Position numbers and translations under genes: made by a program. Below are positions 55,001-64,000 of a stretch of DNA of 64,000 nucleotides, in pieces. The stretch is from Gambelia wislizenii (lineage: Eukaryota; Chordata; Lepidosauria; Squamata; Crotaphytidae), in the NCBI GenBank assembly GCA_030847615.1, contig JAUMIR010000001.1:368086687-368150686 (forward strand), written 5' to 3'. The notes under the pieces were generated by a model. The model worked only from the letters and a program-made list of their open reading frames with translations. It searched no databases and was not told the DNA's origin. How positions within the stretch are numbered: position 1 is the stretch's first letter; every line of letters begins with the position of its first letter.

Positions 55001-58000
55001 TGGAGGAACCAGAGTACAAAACCCCCCACATCCTCAGTGGCAGATCCCTTGTCAAAGAATTGGCACTACGTTAAAGTTAGTAAACATAGCTTCAGCTGTA
55101 TCTAGCAACCTCCCTCATTTTTTCTGTTATAGCTGCTTCCTGCATGTCAAAGTCCATGATAGCCAACAATTACAAGTGTGAACTATCTAATAAATTTCAG
55201 CACTAGAATACTCCGCAGTGAGACTGTTCTAGCAGACTAAACAAACATTTCCCTGGGAGCCAACAGTAATTAATAAAAAGGAAGAACTGGCTTTTATCTT
55301 GTTGGTTGAAAGACTTCTTTAACATGGTCCTTTGACTGACAGAACTGTTATTTTGCTTCTCAGCTAAAGAGACAGCTTGTGTGGCACCAGCAACACCATT
55401 ACGATGCTGCCTAGTTAAGATTCTAAACCTTGCTTCTCCTTTACCTAGTACTATACGATGAAACTATTCCCTAGCATTAATGACCTTTAGAAAATAGATT
55501 GTGTTGAACAGTCAATAAAAAGGATAGTAGAGAAGTTAGGCATCATATAAAATTTAGATTTCAGACAACCGCTAACACCAAGCCCAATGCTTCTATTGTG
55601 GAATAGTTTTTTGTGCACAAATAAACACAACTGTACCAGTTTAGCATCTTCAGATAGCTTATAGAAGCACAGCATGATCTACACTGATGTTGTACAACTA
55701 TTTTTGCAATGTACAAGTATTTCTGTATTACTAAAGTAGCTCACAGGACAGCATGATTATGCAAAAAAAAAAAAAAAGGTTAGTTTGTGCAGTTTTACCT
55801 CCCACCAAAAAAATACCCCCCCCATTATTGCAATTTTCACTCCCCATGAAGGGGGACTATGTTTTTATTTAAGCCCAAGTTTTTATTTAACCTTACCTCC
55901 ACCACATTTGAGAGGCACTCTCAAATATGGTGCCTCCTAAATTGGAAGAATAGTAGAATACATCCAATTGAAACCGGTCCCCCCCATTGACACTATACTG
56001 TTATATTTATATTACACTTCAGAATCATTTTTATTGAAATTAGCATTTTTCTAACAAGTGCATCTTTCCTTACCAGCAGTATGATCCCCTTTAGGATGAG
56101 CTTAGACTCTACACCCACATTGAGGAGCTCAAGGCATAGCTTGTCAAACTTTTCAGGAGTAAGCTTATTTAATATGCTAAAGAAAACAAAAACAAGTAAA
56201 CTATTTAAGACTTTGCTTTCCCATATTTTTTCTGTTTATTACATTTGCTTTTTAAAAAACACAATCTGTGAAACTAGCCAGCAAGGATTCCCCTCCCAAT
56301 GGAAACACTGCAAGACTATACAGCTTTTCTCTTTGGCACCACATGAACTGAGATGGTACTCAATACCAAGTTACTCAGAAACTAAACAAATGGCAGTCCA
56401 GGTTCTGTGAGGACCTAGGATAATTTGTCAGTTTGATACAATTAAAACTCTCAAAAGAGGAAAAGCCTGAGGTCTCAGGAGCAAGGATGCTAAAGTAGGA
56501 TATAGAATGGATTGGTAAGGAACAACAGGAGAACTGAAACTGAGGAAAAGAGTAAAGCAAGGAGCTGAAGCAAGAAAGGGTTAAAAATTGGACCATTAAC
56601 AAATGTTCACAATGTTTACAAGCAGGGAGGGAGAAGAGAAGCATGCAAGAACTAGCTCAAGACAGAAGGCCTAAAAGCAGTGAGATGGAATAGGCAGTGG
56701 CATAAAAAGCACCAATTTAAGTAAAGAATGTAAGTAAAGAAAGCAGAGAAAGGGGACTGAATAGAAGAGCCAAGGATTAGAACAGAGGATCGGAGCAAAA
56801 CTGTAGACTTAAAGTCTTGCGCTACTAGAATTCATGAAATGGGAAAGTAAGGTAGGTTTGAGAATAGTGGATAAAAGCACCAAGGCTTCTTCTTAATCTA
56901 CAGCCTACACTTCTGCCCACACAGCAAACTCTGAATCCTTCAAGCTGACAAGGGTCACCAGAAACTTTCTATTGCCTCTCACTTGAACTGCAAACTAGTG
57001 ATTTTAAAGCATTCTGGCAGGCCATATGGGAAATTCAACATGGCTGCGTTGGCAGATTACAAGGGGGTAAATCTGACATAGCTTACAATTGGGAACGGTG
57101 CCAGTGTCTCTGCAATCACTGCAGCATTGTGATTTAACAGCTATAAGAAAGAACTGCCTGTGGAGAGGTGCAGTCACATACTGGATCTCAATCAAACATC
57201 CAATTTTGGGGCATAGAATTCTATTCCAATTACTGCTTAGTTTTAAGTCAAGACATTTTATTATCTCATCTCTTACCCTCTCACTTTCCTGAAGATTGCA
57301 TCGTGTCGTTCTTTGTCATTTGCGGAGTCGTCATCTCGTCTAGTGCTTCGTGAAGGAATCCATTTCTGAGCGTTTTGCCCTGGGGTTTTCCCCAGGAACT
57401 CGCTTTATTTGGAAGAAAAGAACCACTTATTAGTACCAACAACATAATGTATTCCCACGGGATGCTCAAGTTCAATTGTTTTCACCTTATCAGCCATAGG
57501 ACCTGCTTAAAGGAATGGAGGAAATTTCACCACTAACTTATCTCTTCTGTGAGGCTGTTTATAAATTAAAACCAATGTGCTTCACACATATACTAATCTT
57601 AAGATCTATTCACTTCAAACAATCACACCTGAGCTAGCATTTCAATATAAGCAAACATACCTGTTGCCGGCAGTCTTGGGATAGTGCTGAGGTGCACCCC
57701 TACCTCCTCCTCCGCCCGAAGAAGCACTATTGAAACAAAACCTCAGTTATTCACACAGCTTGTGTTACATTTGCCAAAACTAGTATGTAAAAATTTATGA
57801 CTGCTTATTTATGACAAATTAAATTGTGTCCAGGCAAAATAATAGATGGAAACAACAAGCCAAAGCATTTGGTTCGTTTCTCTGGTGTGTGTATTTTACA
57901 TTTATTTTGTTAAATTTCATACAAATCAACTGAATCAACTACTATCCTTTATAAATTGTTAACAAAATGAGATACTATCCTTTATAAATTGTTAACAAAA

Positions 58001-58587
58001 TAAGCAAGGATTCTGTAATGTCTTTCAAACTCATTCAAAGATGTAGGGGATGAGTGCATCTAGCATGCACAATGCAAATCAACAATTAACATTGTACTGA
58101 CAAACCTGTGTGTATTATTTTCTGGCAGTACATTTTCTTACATCTGATAAAATAGATGCAGTCTATGAAAATTTATGTTACAAACTCTCAGCTAGTTTCA
58201 AAGATGCTACAAGATCCCTCTGCAGTACCTTTTCACTTCTTTTGACACATGCACTGCTTGGTACATGTGACACTGCCTATGGACGTTAGCTGCTTATACT
58301 CCTAACTTAAAAACACAATTGGGTTACTTTGTGTGGTTTCAACAGTATATAGGTAGCCTGTTAACAAGCAAGCTTGCTTCCATTTCTGTCTTCATACAAC
58401 TGATGTGTACAAGGCCTTACATGGCACAGTGGTGCTATCACAAACTGCTATAGCTGTGCAAGACCAATTACTTGCTATATAGTATGCTTGTTATTACCCT
58501 CTTTATCTTTCCATCTGTTTCACCATCAAAATCTAGGCACATATACCTGAAACGAGAAGCACCCCCTTCTGCAATCGCACTCTCCAC
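46094..58587 (-). CDS. EIF4G2: Eukaryotic translation initiation factor 4 gamma 2 (DAP5/NAT1/p97)
   Basis: A cytoplasmic eIF4G-like scaffold that binds eIF4A and eIF3 but lacks the eIF4E site, and supports non-canonical translation. Coding exons on the minus strand: 58587-58547, 57726-57661, 57402-57277, 56176-56074, 54972-54841, 54750-54684, 54587-54436, 53416-53306, 51948-51865, 51775-51677, 51497-51356, 51252-51092, 50412-50299, 49751-49626, 48988-48884, 48779-48564, 48448-48190, 48041-47837, 47299-47088, 46692-46571, 46159-46094. Sum 2709 nt, 902 residues (human 907), all with AG/GT borders and matching phases. It begins VESAIAEGGASRF from GTG and ends TAEEEESEEEAD. The MIF4G domain is at about 75-305 (PEKFDKLCLELLNVG, RAIAKIKMLGNIKFIGELG), MA3 at about 535-665 (VTEYLNNGNANEAV), and the W2 domain is C-terminal (IYKWIKDNISPK, MLLRFFVHFYDMEII). 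No lesion was seen. The host promoter is a CpG island at about 59450-60560. Confidence 0.97.
47530..47665. mobile_element. hAT-like MITE in EIF4G2 intron
   Basis: CAGGGCTGGGGAAGGGGTGG on the left is inverted in TACTTCCCCACCCTGCTCTA on the right, around TTGCAACTTCC ... GCAGTTGCAGTCTACTATCT. It sits in the intron between the exons at 47837 and 47299. Confidence 0.65.
50064..50259 (-). ncRNA. SNORD97: C/D box snoRNA SNORD97 homolog in EIF4G2 intron
   Basis: In human, SNORD97 lies in an EIF4G2 intron and, with SCARNA97, directs 2'-O-methylation of C34 in elongator tRNA-Met. Here the minus strand starts AATGCCCGATGATTATAACA (terminal stem plus C box GATGATT). It ends AAGATTATGAGATATGAGGG followed by CAAT, so TGCCC and GGGCA form the closing stem. 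The guide GATTATGAGA is complementary to the tRNA-Met anticodon-loop text TCTCATAATC. The G opposite C34 is the fifth nucleotide before the ATGA that takes the D-box place, exactly where box C/D rules put the methylated base. The RNA lies in the intron 49752-50298, about 40 nt from the upstream exon. The central part is pyrimidine-rich and longer than I recall for human (about 196 versus about 142 nt). Confidence 0.9.
52102..52472. mobile_element. Tigger-like MITE, second family (copy B1)
   Basis: It starts TGGTAGCACCCCCATATCCA and ends GGATATGGGGGTGCTACTG, long inverted ends. The left flank is TA and the right flank is CA. The subterminal CAGATTCAATTATCCACGGT and CACCATCTGCGGGAAGCC are shared with copy B2. 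The interior is GC-rich with short repeats. It lies in an EIF4G2 intron. Confidence 0.8.
52540..52886 (-). mobile_element. Tigger-like MITE (copy A4), short version
   Basis: It starts CAGTTGCCCCTCCACATTCG and ends GAAGGGACAACTG, flanked by TA on both sides (52538-52539 and 52887-52888). It has the same ends as A1-A3 but only about two to three of the GC-rich units, giving 347 bp. It may resemble the state before minisatellite expansion. It lies in the same EIF4G2 intron as B1. Confidence 0.85.
52995..53125. mobile_element. hAT-like MITE in EIF4G2 intron
   Basis: GTGTGTCCTCCCAGCTTTTG on the left is inverted in CAACATTTGGAGGGTCACAC on the right. The centre contains GGACTGCAACTTATCACAGC and GGATGCAGTCCAACAAC. 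Confidence 0.6.
53576..53924. mobile_element. Tigger-like MITE, second family (copy B2)
   Basis: It starts CAGTGGCATGCCTGCATCTG and ends GATACAGGGGTGCTACTG, flanked by TA on both sides (53574-53575 and 53925-53926). Internal CAGATTCAATTATCTGCAGT and TTCACCATCCGCGGGATGC match copy B1. It sits in the EIF4G2 intron between the exons at 54436 and 53416. Confidence 0.8.
58585..58587 (-). promoter_or_regulatory. Non-AUG (GTG) start codon of EIF4G2
   Basis: The exon 58547-58611 reads CCGCCAAAGTGGAGAGTGCG on the minus strand, with GTG as the first codon of VESAIAEGGA. The context is strong (A at -3, G at +4). No in-frame ATG exists upstream in this exon. GUG initiation is established for mammalian EIF4G2. 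Confidence 0.9.
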
Positions 58588-60090
58588 TTTGGCGGCTTGA
58601 CAATGAAGAATCTTCAAAAGAATAAATTGACAGGATAGGGAAAAACAAAACCTAGGAGACAATCAAGGGTACATACTGTAAGTGTTTTGACCATCACTTA
58701 GTCCTCTGTGCAAAATCTGTCAAGGGTTAAACCTCAACTAGTGTTTCGTTAATTATTTCATCTGAGTCTACTCTTTGTGATTTTTAGAATTTCACTGTCT
58801 ACTTGAACAGTTCCTTTTTCATCCCATTTGCTTTCTTTCCCAATGTAATTTAAGACTTCACTATAAGAGAAATACTGCACACAATAAAAATGATGATAAA
58901 TAACAGAGAGAGAGAACAGTATACATATGCAGATTTTCTAGAATTTATGAAATACTGGCTCGTTTCCTGTTGGTTAGCCTCAACTAGAGCAGACCCATTT
59001 AATCGCTGAAAGGTTGAGTCAACACAAGGGTAAAGCTTATTTATTTAATGGATCTACTCTAGTAACGACTAACAGGGTTTCGGCCCTTGTCCAAGGGCAT
59101 AAACCAACACCCAATTTGTCTACAGGCCATGCCTTAAATTAACACCTTTAGTAAGCATGGCCTCCAAAACAGTACAGATTGAGAACAAAGCAGCAGATTT
59201 AAACACACTAATGTAACATGAAATGGAACAGGAAAAGACAATTATTTATTTGATTTATACTGCTTCCCGCTCAGAGAAGGGAAGCTAGCAATGGCCACGT
59301 AGCTGGGGAAGGAACCCTTCCTTGCCACGCGATTTAGGATGTCCCTCGCCGCCTGATTCTCCCATCCACATCGACTTGTTGTCCGCCAAAGAGCCCCTAC
59401 CGAGCCCGCCCCGGCTTCATCCCGGAGCGACTCTCGGTCCCCCCACCCAGCCATGGGGCGCCGCCCGTCCCCACTCAGCCGCACCAGCCGGCGACTAGGC
59501 CCGGTCTTTGTTCTCGGCTGCTCGTCAGCCTGGCCAGGGATCTGCCGCCCCGCCAACCGCCAAGAGGCGGGATTTGGGGACGGGGAAGAAAAAGCAGGCG
59601 GCCACCTGCTTAAGGCACACTAACCGCCCAGCTCCCTTTTCTTTCTCCTGCCCCACGGAGGAATAAGGGTCGTGGGCGAGGAGTCGCCCCAATCGCCCTT
59701 CCCTTTCTTTGCAGCATACAAAGGCGATGCCGGGACGCCGGCGGAAGAGGCCACCCAGCCCCGTTCTCGGCCGAGGGGCCGCCCCGATCCTCAGACAAAG
59801 CCGGCCGCCTGCCCACTCCGCCCTCCTCCGCCCACACGCCGGCGGCGAGCGAACCGGGTCCCGGCGGCTGCCGCCATTTTGTGGCACCGAAGGAACGTGT
59901 AGCAGTGAGGACAAGATGGCGGCCGTTTGAGGCAGCGGCCATTTTGAGTCTCGGCAGCCTCTTCCTTTCAGTCCTCCCTCGGTCTCCTCCCGTACCCCGG
60001 CCAGAAAGGGTCCGGCTAAAGAGGAAAACGAGCCCGGCCGCCGCCGCCACTACTACTTGCCGCTTCAGCCAAGGAAGACCGTCTCCTCAC

Positions 60091-60330
60091 CTTCCCTAGA
60101 GCCTCGTCAGCGTCCCCAGGGCCGGCGGCGGCGGTGAGGGCTGGGGAAGAGGCGAGAGAAGGGAGGGGGAGAGGGAGCCGGGGGTCGGGGCTGGGGTAGG
60201 GAGGGGGGGAAGAGCGCGAATGGCAGGACGGGCCTCCGAGTCACCACAGCAGCCACCGAGCGCTTCCCTCCGGCACCTCCATAGAGACCAGACCCACTCG
60301 CCGCCGCTTCTAACGCGCACTGAGGCAGTC
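60091..60330 (-). other. EIF4G2: EIF4G2 first exon (5' UTR), start approximate
   Basis: The minus strand has a good donor AAG/GTGAGG ending the exon at 60091. The next acceptor in the CpG-depleted direction is that of the start-codon exon at 58611. The 5' end is placed about 60 bp after the CCAAT pair by analogy and was not seen directly. Confidence 0.6.
60241..60282 (-). other. Candidate 13-codon upstream ORF in EIF4G2 leader
   Basis: ATG at 60282-60280 on the minus strand opens a frame MEVPEGSARWLLW that stops at TGA 60243-60241, all inside the presumed first exon. It is the only ATG noticed in that exon. It matters only if transcription starts upstream of 60282. Confidence 0.4.
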
Positions 60331-61651
60331 CCACTAACTTTATTACACCGCGGGCAGCCAAGCCCTCCTCAATATGCCGGCTTCCAATCGCAGCCACAGG
60401 CTTTGCCGAGGCAGCCAATCACGGCGAGCAAAGGAGGCGGGCACAGATTCAAGCGGCGGGGGGAGGAGGAAGGTTAGGTTGAGAGGAAGCACCGCCGCAG
60501 TGCAGCACGGCATTCACAAAGGCGGGCGACAGCTCCTGGGCTGCGTAGAAAGGGACTTGGGCGGGGAGGCTGCGCAAATGGCGCAGCGGGTCAACTGGGG
60601 CTGCTTTGATTTCTTTCCCAGCTCCGAGTTTCCTCTGGGGACAGAAACTGGGAGGCAGTTCCCTCCCTCCCAGTGAGTTCAGGGGCAATGGTCGTTCTGT
60701 CTGTCCGACGAGAGGATTTGCTTCCACCGTTTGTGTTCCTCTCCCTGCTTCCAGTGGGGAAAGGGATGGCCATACAAATGCTTTTGGGGGTAAAGCCGCC
60801 CATTAGCTTTGTTCTGATACATAAGATTTTTGGGATTAAGGTGCTAACGTCTCACCCCGGTGACTGTAGTAATGTAAAACGATTTATTTCATAGGGATGT
60901 GAGGACCATCTGGAAAGAAAGAAAAAACAGCTCAAGTCTTGGCTCTGATTTCCTTAGCAAGACATTCTGTTGTAAATTAATTTTAACGAGACAGGGCAGA
61001 TCGGCATAGTCTCACAAAACCACCATCTCTCCCGCATGAAATAAGCATTTCGAAAGGAAATACAGTATATGCACCTTAATTTCACGTGCTAGTTTAGGAT
61101 TAGAACAGTTGGGGAGACCCGCAACGAAATTAAACAAATGGTATGCTGTCTCATTACTATGCATTTTTTGGCAGTCGATTGGAAGGGTTGTTCCTTTTAC
61201 TTGAAATAGTTTGTGCCTTTAGTGGTAACTTCAATGGTAACCATAAGTCATGGTATTTAACTCCAACACATAACTCTGCCCATCCTCGCCACTGTTACAC
61301 AATGATCCATGCCAAGTCATACTGGTGCAATAGTGAGTGATTTCATAGCTGGAGATTCAAGAGAGCCCGAATTTAAAGGTTTAGAACACGTCATCATCTT
61401 GGGAACCGGAAAACATTTCATTTCATGTCTCAGTGCTGAAGCTCTTCTGGAGAAAACTGCTCAAGGTTTAGTTGTAGGGATGCTAAATATACCGCTATAG
61501 TCACGAACAACGAAAGAATAATAATTTTTCTAGGCTTTTCTATAGTGCTGAACAGCTGAAGGTGCTACTTTCGACAGCGAATGGAATTCAAGGTGGGTGC
61601 GGGTTTTATTGCCGGTGTAGTCAAGCCCAAAAATGTTTGCTTAAGAAGTTT

Positions 61652-62544
61652 CTCAGGTCTGGTCTATACGAGGAGCAAAAAATCCATACAGGGGGTAAAA
61701 TATCCGAAAAAGCAGGCATTCAAATGTGAACCTGCCTACATGATTTTTTACACGCACACCCGTAAAATCCGCATGTCCCCTAGCCAAGCTGGCGAGTGGG
61801 CTGCTGGCCAGCTGGTGATTCTGCGGTGTGTGCCCCCCCCTCAAAGTCTGACCAGAGTGTAGTGTGCTCAACCCATCCACCCCTCTCTTCCACCCTCCCT
61901 CAGCCCCAAATTTCCCACCTCCTCCGCCTGTTCCTCCAGGGGCCATTGTCCGAGAGCACGTGTTGGGGCTGATGGTGGGACTGTGCTGCTTTCCTCCTCC
62001 TTCGGCTGGGCTGAGCATGCCACTTCTCCCCGCCTCCCCTGGGAAGGAGGAAGAGGAAGCGGCGGCAGTGGTGGGGCTGGTCTGGAGCCAGGGCCAGGGT
62101 GATACAGGGGAAGAGGAGGAGGAGGGAGGAGGAGAATGGCGGTGGGGCTGGGAAGGGGTCTGGAGCTAGGGCCGGTGTCCTCCTCCAGAGGAGGAGGAGG
62201 ACAGTGGCTGCACCATCATCTTGGATACTTTTTAGAAAAGGCAGCCACTGCTGAGTTCCCTCTTTCCAAGCCCCACTCCCTCTACTCGGCCAGCCAATCA
62301 CGTTGCACTCCTGTTCGTATCTGTTCGTATCTCCGAACAGGAGTGTTTAGACGCATGACCATTCGAAAGCTGTATGGATTAATCCCAGAAATCCAGATCC
62401 GGATCCGCCACACACGGACCAAAAGGTAAGTTTTGCCACCCGCCCCCCCCCGAATGACATGTATTTATTCGAACTGTGGTCTGTACAGATCTCTGATCTT
62501 TCGAATAAATACATGTCATTTTTCATCGTGTAGACGGGACCTCA
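61652..62544. mobile_element. DNA transposon remnant with TCTA-ACGA ends
   Basis: The left end CTCAGGTCTGGTCTATACGA and the right end, whose complement reads CTGAGGTCCCGTCTACACGA, are inverted repeats. Inside are a GC-rich region with GAGGAGGAGG stretches (about 62040-62210) and a perfect hairpin with 21-bp arms (62453-62520). No transposase frame is seen. The superfamily is not assigned. Confidence 0.6.
62453..62520. repeat. Perfect 21-bp-arm hairpin
   Basis: The arms 62453-62473 and 62500-62520 are exact reverse complements (core GACATGTATTTATTCGAA), separated by 26 nt. It lies next to the right end of the DNA element at 61652-62544 and may be the subterminal palindrome of that family. Confidence 0.85.
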
Positions 62545-62600
62545 GTCAGGGTTCCCTAGAACCTTAGGGTTCCACAAGAGGTTGCTATGGGTTCCTGAAG
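62531..62600 (+). repeat. Long direct repeat flanking LINE fragment (left)
   Basis: GGGACCTCAGTCAGGGTTCC and ACAAGAGGTTGCTATGGGTT recur at 62979-63030 in the same orientation. The left copy has 18 extra bases (with a repeated GGGTTCC). Together they bracket the inverted LINE fragment. Confidence 0.8.
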
Positions 62601-62978
62601 ATCTCTCTCTCTGGCTTTTCTTTGCAAATAAAGATTCAGGAAGGACTCATCCCGTGCTTTCTGCAAGCATGCTGATGACTAAAAAGGCCAATCCGAGATA
62701 AACAAGTCCAGTTGCAGAAAGCACAGCAGAAGGTCTCCCTAGATGATGTTTCCAGGTTGTGATTCTTTCTGCGTTGTTGTTTCTCTTCAAGACTTGTTCG
62801 GCGTGAGTTCTCAAGTAAAGCTGCAGCATTATGGATAGTGCATCTCCATGCCTCCCAATGTGAGGCCAGGGCAGACCATTGTTGGTGATCAATTTGGCCG
62901 AGCCTGAGATGTTTCAGGGAGTCCTTGTATCGCTTTTTTGGAGCGCCCCTCTTATGCTGACCCGTGGCGAGTTCACCG
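62601..62978 (-). pseudogene. Non-LTR retrotransposon C-terminal fragment, minus strand
   Basis: The minus strand reads YGELATGQHKRGAPKKRYKD near the right edge, then IDHQQWSALASHWEAWRCT and a C-terminal finger of the form CCAFCNWTCLSRIGLFSHQ followed by HAC. It is the same family as 40520-41270 and adds the zinc-finger end missing there. It is flanked by long direct repeats (62531-62600 and 62979-63030). It ends toward 62601 with an AGAGAGAGAT-type tail. Confidence 0.75.
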
Positions 62979-63030
62979 TAGATGGGACCTCAGTCAGGGT
63001 TCCACAAGAGGTTGCTATGGGTTCCTCAAG
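62979..63030 (+). repeat. Long direct repeat flanking LINE fragment (right)
   Basis: Partner of 62531-62600, differing by a single base in the first 25 and by the 18-base insertion present in the left copy. Confidence 0.8.
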
Positions 63031-63189
63031 CTATTGTGATTGAAAAAACCCACTTTTTTTTGAGCTGTAGATATAATTTTTAGAAAGGGTTCCCTGATAA
63101 CTGAAAATTGTTTCAAGGGTTCCACCAGGATAAAAAGGCGGAGAAAGGCTGGTCTAGATGGCCACTGCCCCCTACCTAGTGCCAATACC

Positions 63190-64000
63190 CTACTTCGGTG
63201 ATGGCGAACCTATGACACGCGTGTCACCACTGACACGCGTAGCCGTCAGTGGTGACACGCGGCTAGGTCGCTCACCCCTCCCCCTCCCCACCCTCCCTAA
63301 AGTGGCGATCAGGGCTTCAAAGCCCTGGTTGCCATTTTAGGCAGGCGGAGGAAAGAATGAAAGTGGTGGGCGGGGCTACGAAGCCCCGGTCACCACTGGG
63401 AGGAGGCTTTCCAGCCAGCACCCTCCCTTCCAAAAGCTGCGATTGTGGCTTTGTGAAAGGAGATTGGCTGGTCGCTGGAGAGGAGGGGCTGGAGGAGGGA
63501 AAAGCCCTCCCATTCAGAAAACCCCTCCCATCCAGCCCTCCCATCTAGCCAGCGATGCTCCCCCCCTGTGCAGCCTCGCTGAAAGGGAGGCGTGTTCTCT
63601 GTGAGTCACGGAGAACACCCCTCCCTTTCAGCAAGGCTGGACGGGGGGGGGGGGTAAAAGCTCGCTGGCTGGGACCTTTCTCTCGCTGGCTGGGACTGAG
63701 TCACGGAGAACACCCTTCCCTTTCAGCGAGGCTGCGGGGGGGGGTGGTGAGAGCATTGCTGGCTGGGAAAGGTCCCAGCCAGCGAGCTTTTACCCCCCCC
63801 CCCGGTCCAGCCTCGCTGAAAGGGAGGGGTGTTCTACGTGACTGAGTCATGGAGAACACCCCTCCCTTTCAGCGAGGCTGCATGGGGGGGGGAGGTGAGA
63901 GCATCGCTGGCTGGGACCTTTCTCAGTCATGGAGGGTGGCTGGAAGCTGTAGGGGAGGGGCTGTAGGGGAGTGGTTGGAGCGGGGAGCCTTTCCAGCCAG
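63190..64000. mobile_element. hAT-like element with GC-rich inverted repeats, cut by window end
   Basis: It starts GGTGATGGCGAACCTATGAC and continues with the palindrome-rich block GACACGCGTGTCACCACTGA and its inverse at 63205-63265. From about 63570 to the end, the segment CACCCCTCCCTTTCAGC-GAGGCTG alternates with its reverse complement CAGCCTCGCTGAAAGGGAGG, together with poly-G or poly-C runs and GCTGGCTGGGACCTTTCTC. The right end is outside the window. Its open frames are artefacts. Confidence 0.5.

Larger units (their letters stand above)
59450..60560. promoter_or_regulatory. CpG-island promoter region of EIF4G2
   Basis: GC- and CpG-rich sequence covering the first exon and the start of intron 1. 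Upstream of the presumed start are two CCAAT boxes (plus strand 60384-60388 and 60415-60419, so ATTGG on the gene strand), 31 bp apart, typical of NF-Y-bound TATA-less promoters. Just downstream, in intron 1, a cluster of YY1-type sites is seen: CCGCCATTTTG near 59871, AAGATGGCGGCC near 59913 and GCGGCCATTTTG near 59934. Long open frames on both strands here reflect GC content. Confidence 0.75.

Noticed and set aside
59525..60418. Several frames of 70-146 codons in the CpG island
   Set aside because: GC-rich shadow frames in promoter and intron 1 of EIF4G2; no conserved motif and no splicing support.

Overview
This window is vertebrate nuclear DNA, most likely from a squamate reptile (lizard or snake). 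It holds one complete cellular gene, part of a second, and a dense, nested collection of transposable elements. The squamate call is an inference. It rests on long L1 and CR1 LINEs side by side, a 5S-rRNA-derived SINE, tRNA-derived SINEs, DIRS-like remnants, an L2 fragment, and many short hAT-like and Tigger-like DNA transposons, in a locus whose gene is clearly amniote EIF4G2. Most long open frames are transposon remnants or chance frames in GC-rich tandem repeats.

Layout. 1-20 kb: exons of an unidentified coiled-coil protein gene on the + strand (2043, 4429, 6120, possibly 19524), with a nearly intact 5.5-kb L1 (7360-12894) sitting inside an older fold-back DNA transposon. 13.5-14.2 kb: the first of four Tigger-like elements carrying an expanded GC-rich minisatellite. 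14.4-16 kb: SINEs. 19.6-23.2 kb: two DIRS-like retroelement remnants with inverted termini. 23.8-29.6 kb: a long CR1 LINE interrupted by a solo LTR (5-bp duplication) and by a second minisatellite-bearing element. 30-45.3 kb: intergenic sequence with SINE, CR1, L2, hAT and other DNA-element fragments.

45.3-60.4 kb: EIF4G2 (DAP5/NAT1/p97) on the - strand. All 21 coding exons could be placed. They sum to 2709 nt (902 codons plus stop) with compatible phases. The gene keeps the known non-AUG GTG start, a CpG-island promoter with paired CCAAT boxes, and an intronic C/D snoRNA homologous to SNORD97. Four Tigger-like elements sit in two of its introns. 60.5-64 kb: more inverted-repeat elements and an inverted LINE fragment between long direct repeats.

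EIF4G2 is a housekeeping translation factor. The intronic snoRNA carries a guide that fits C34 of elongator tRNA-Met, so this one transcription unit supplies two parts of the translation apparatus. The coiled-coil gene points toward the 3' end of EIF4G2 (tail to tail). No convincing new multi-gene system was seen. The most notable structures are the expanded snoRNA, the transposons carrying higher-order palindromic minisatellites, and the layered nested insertions.
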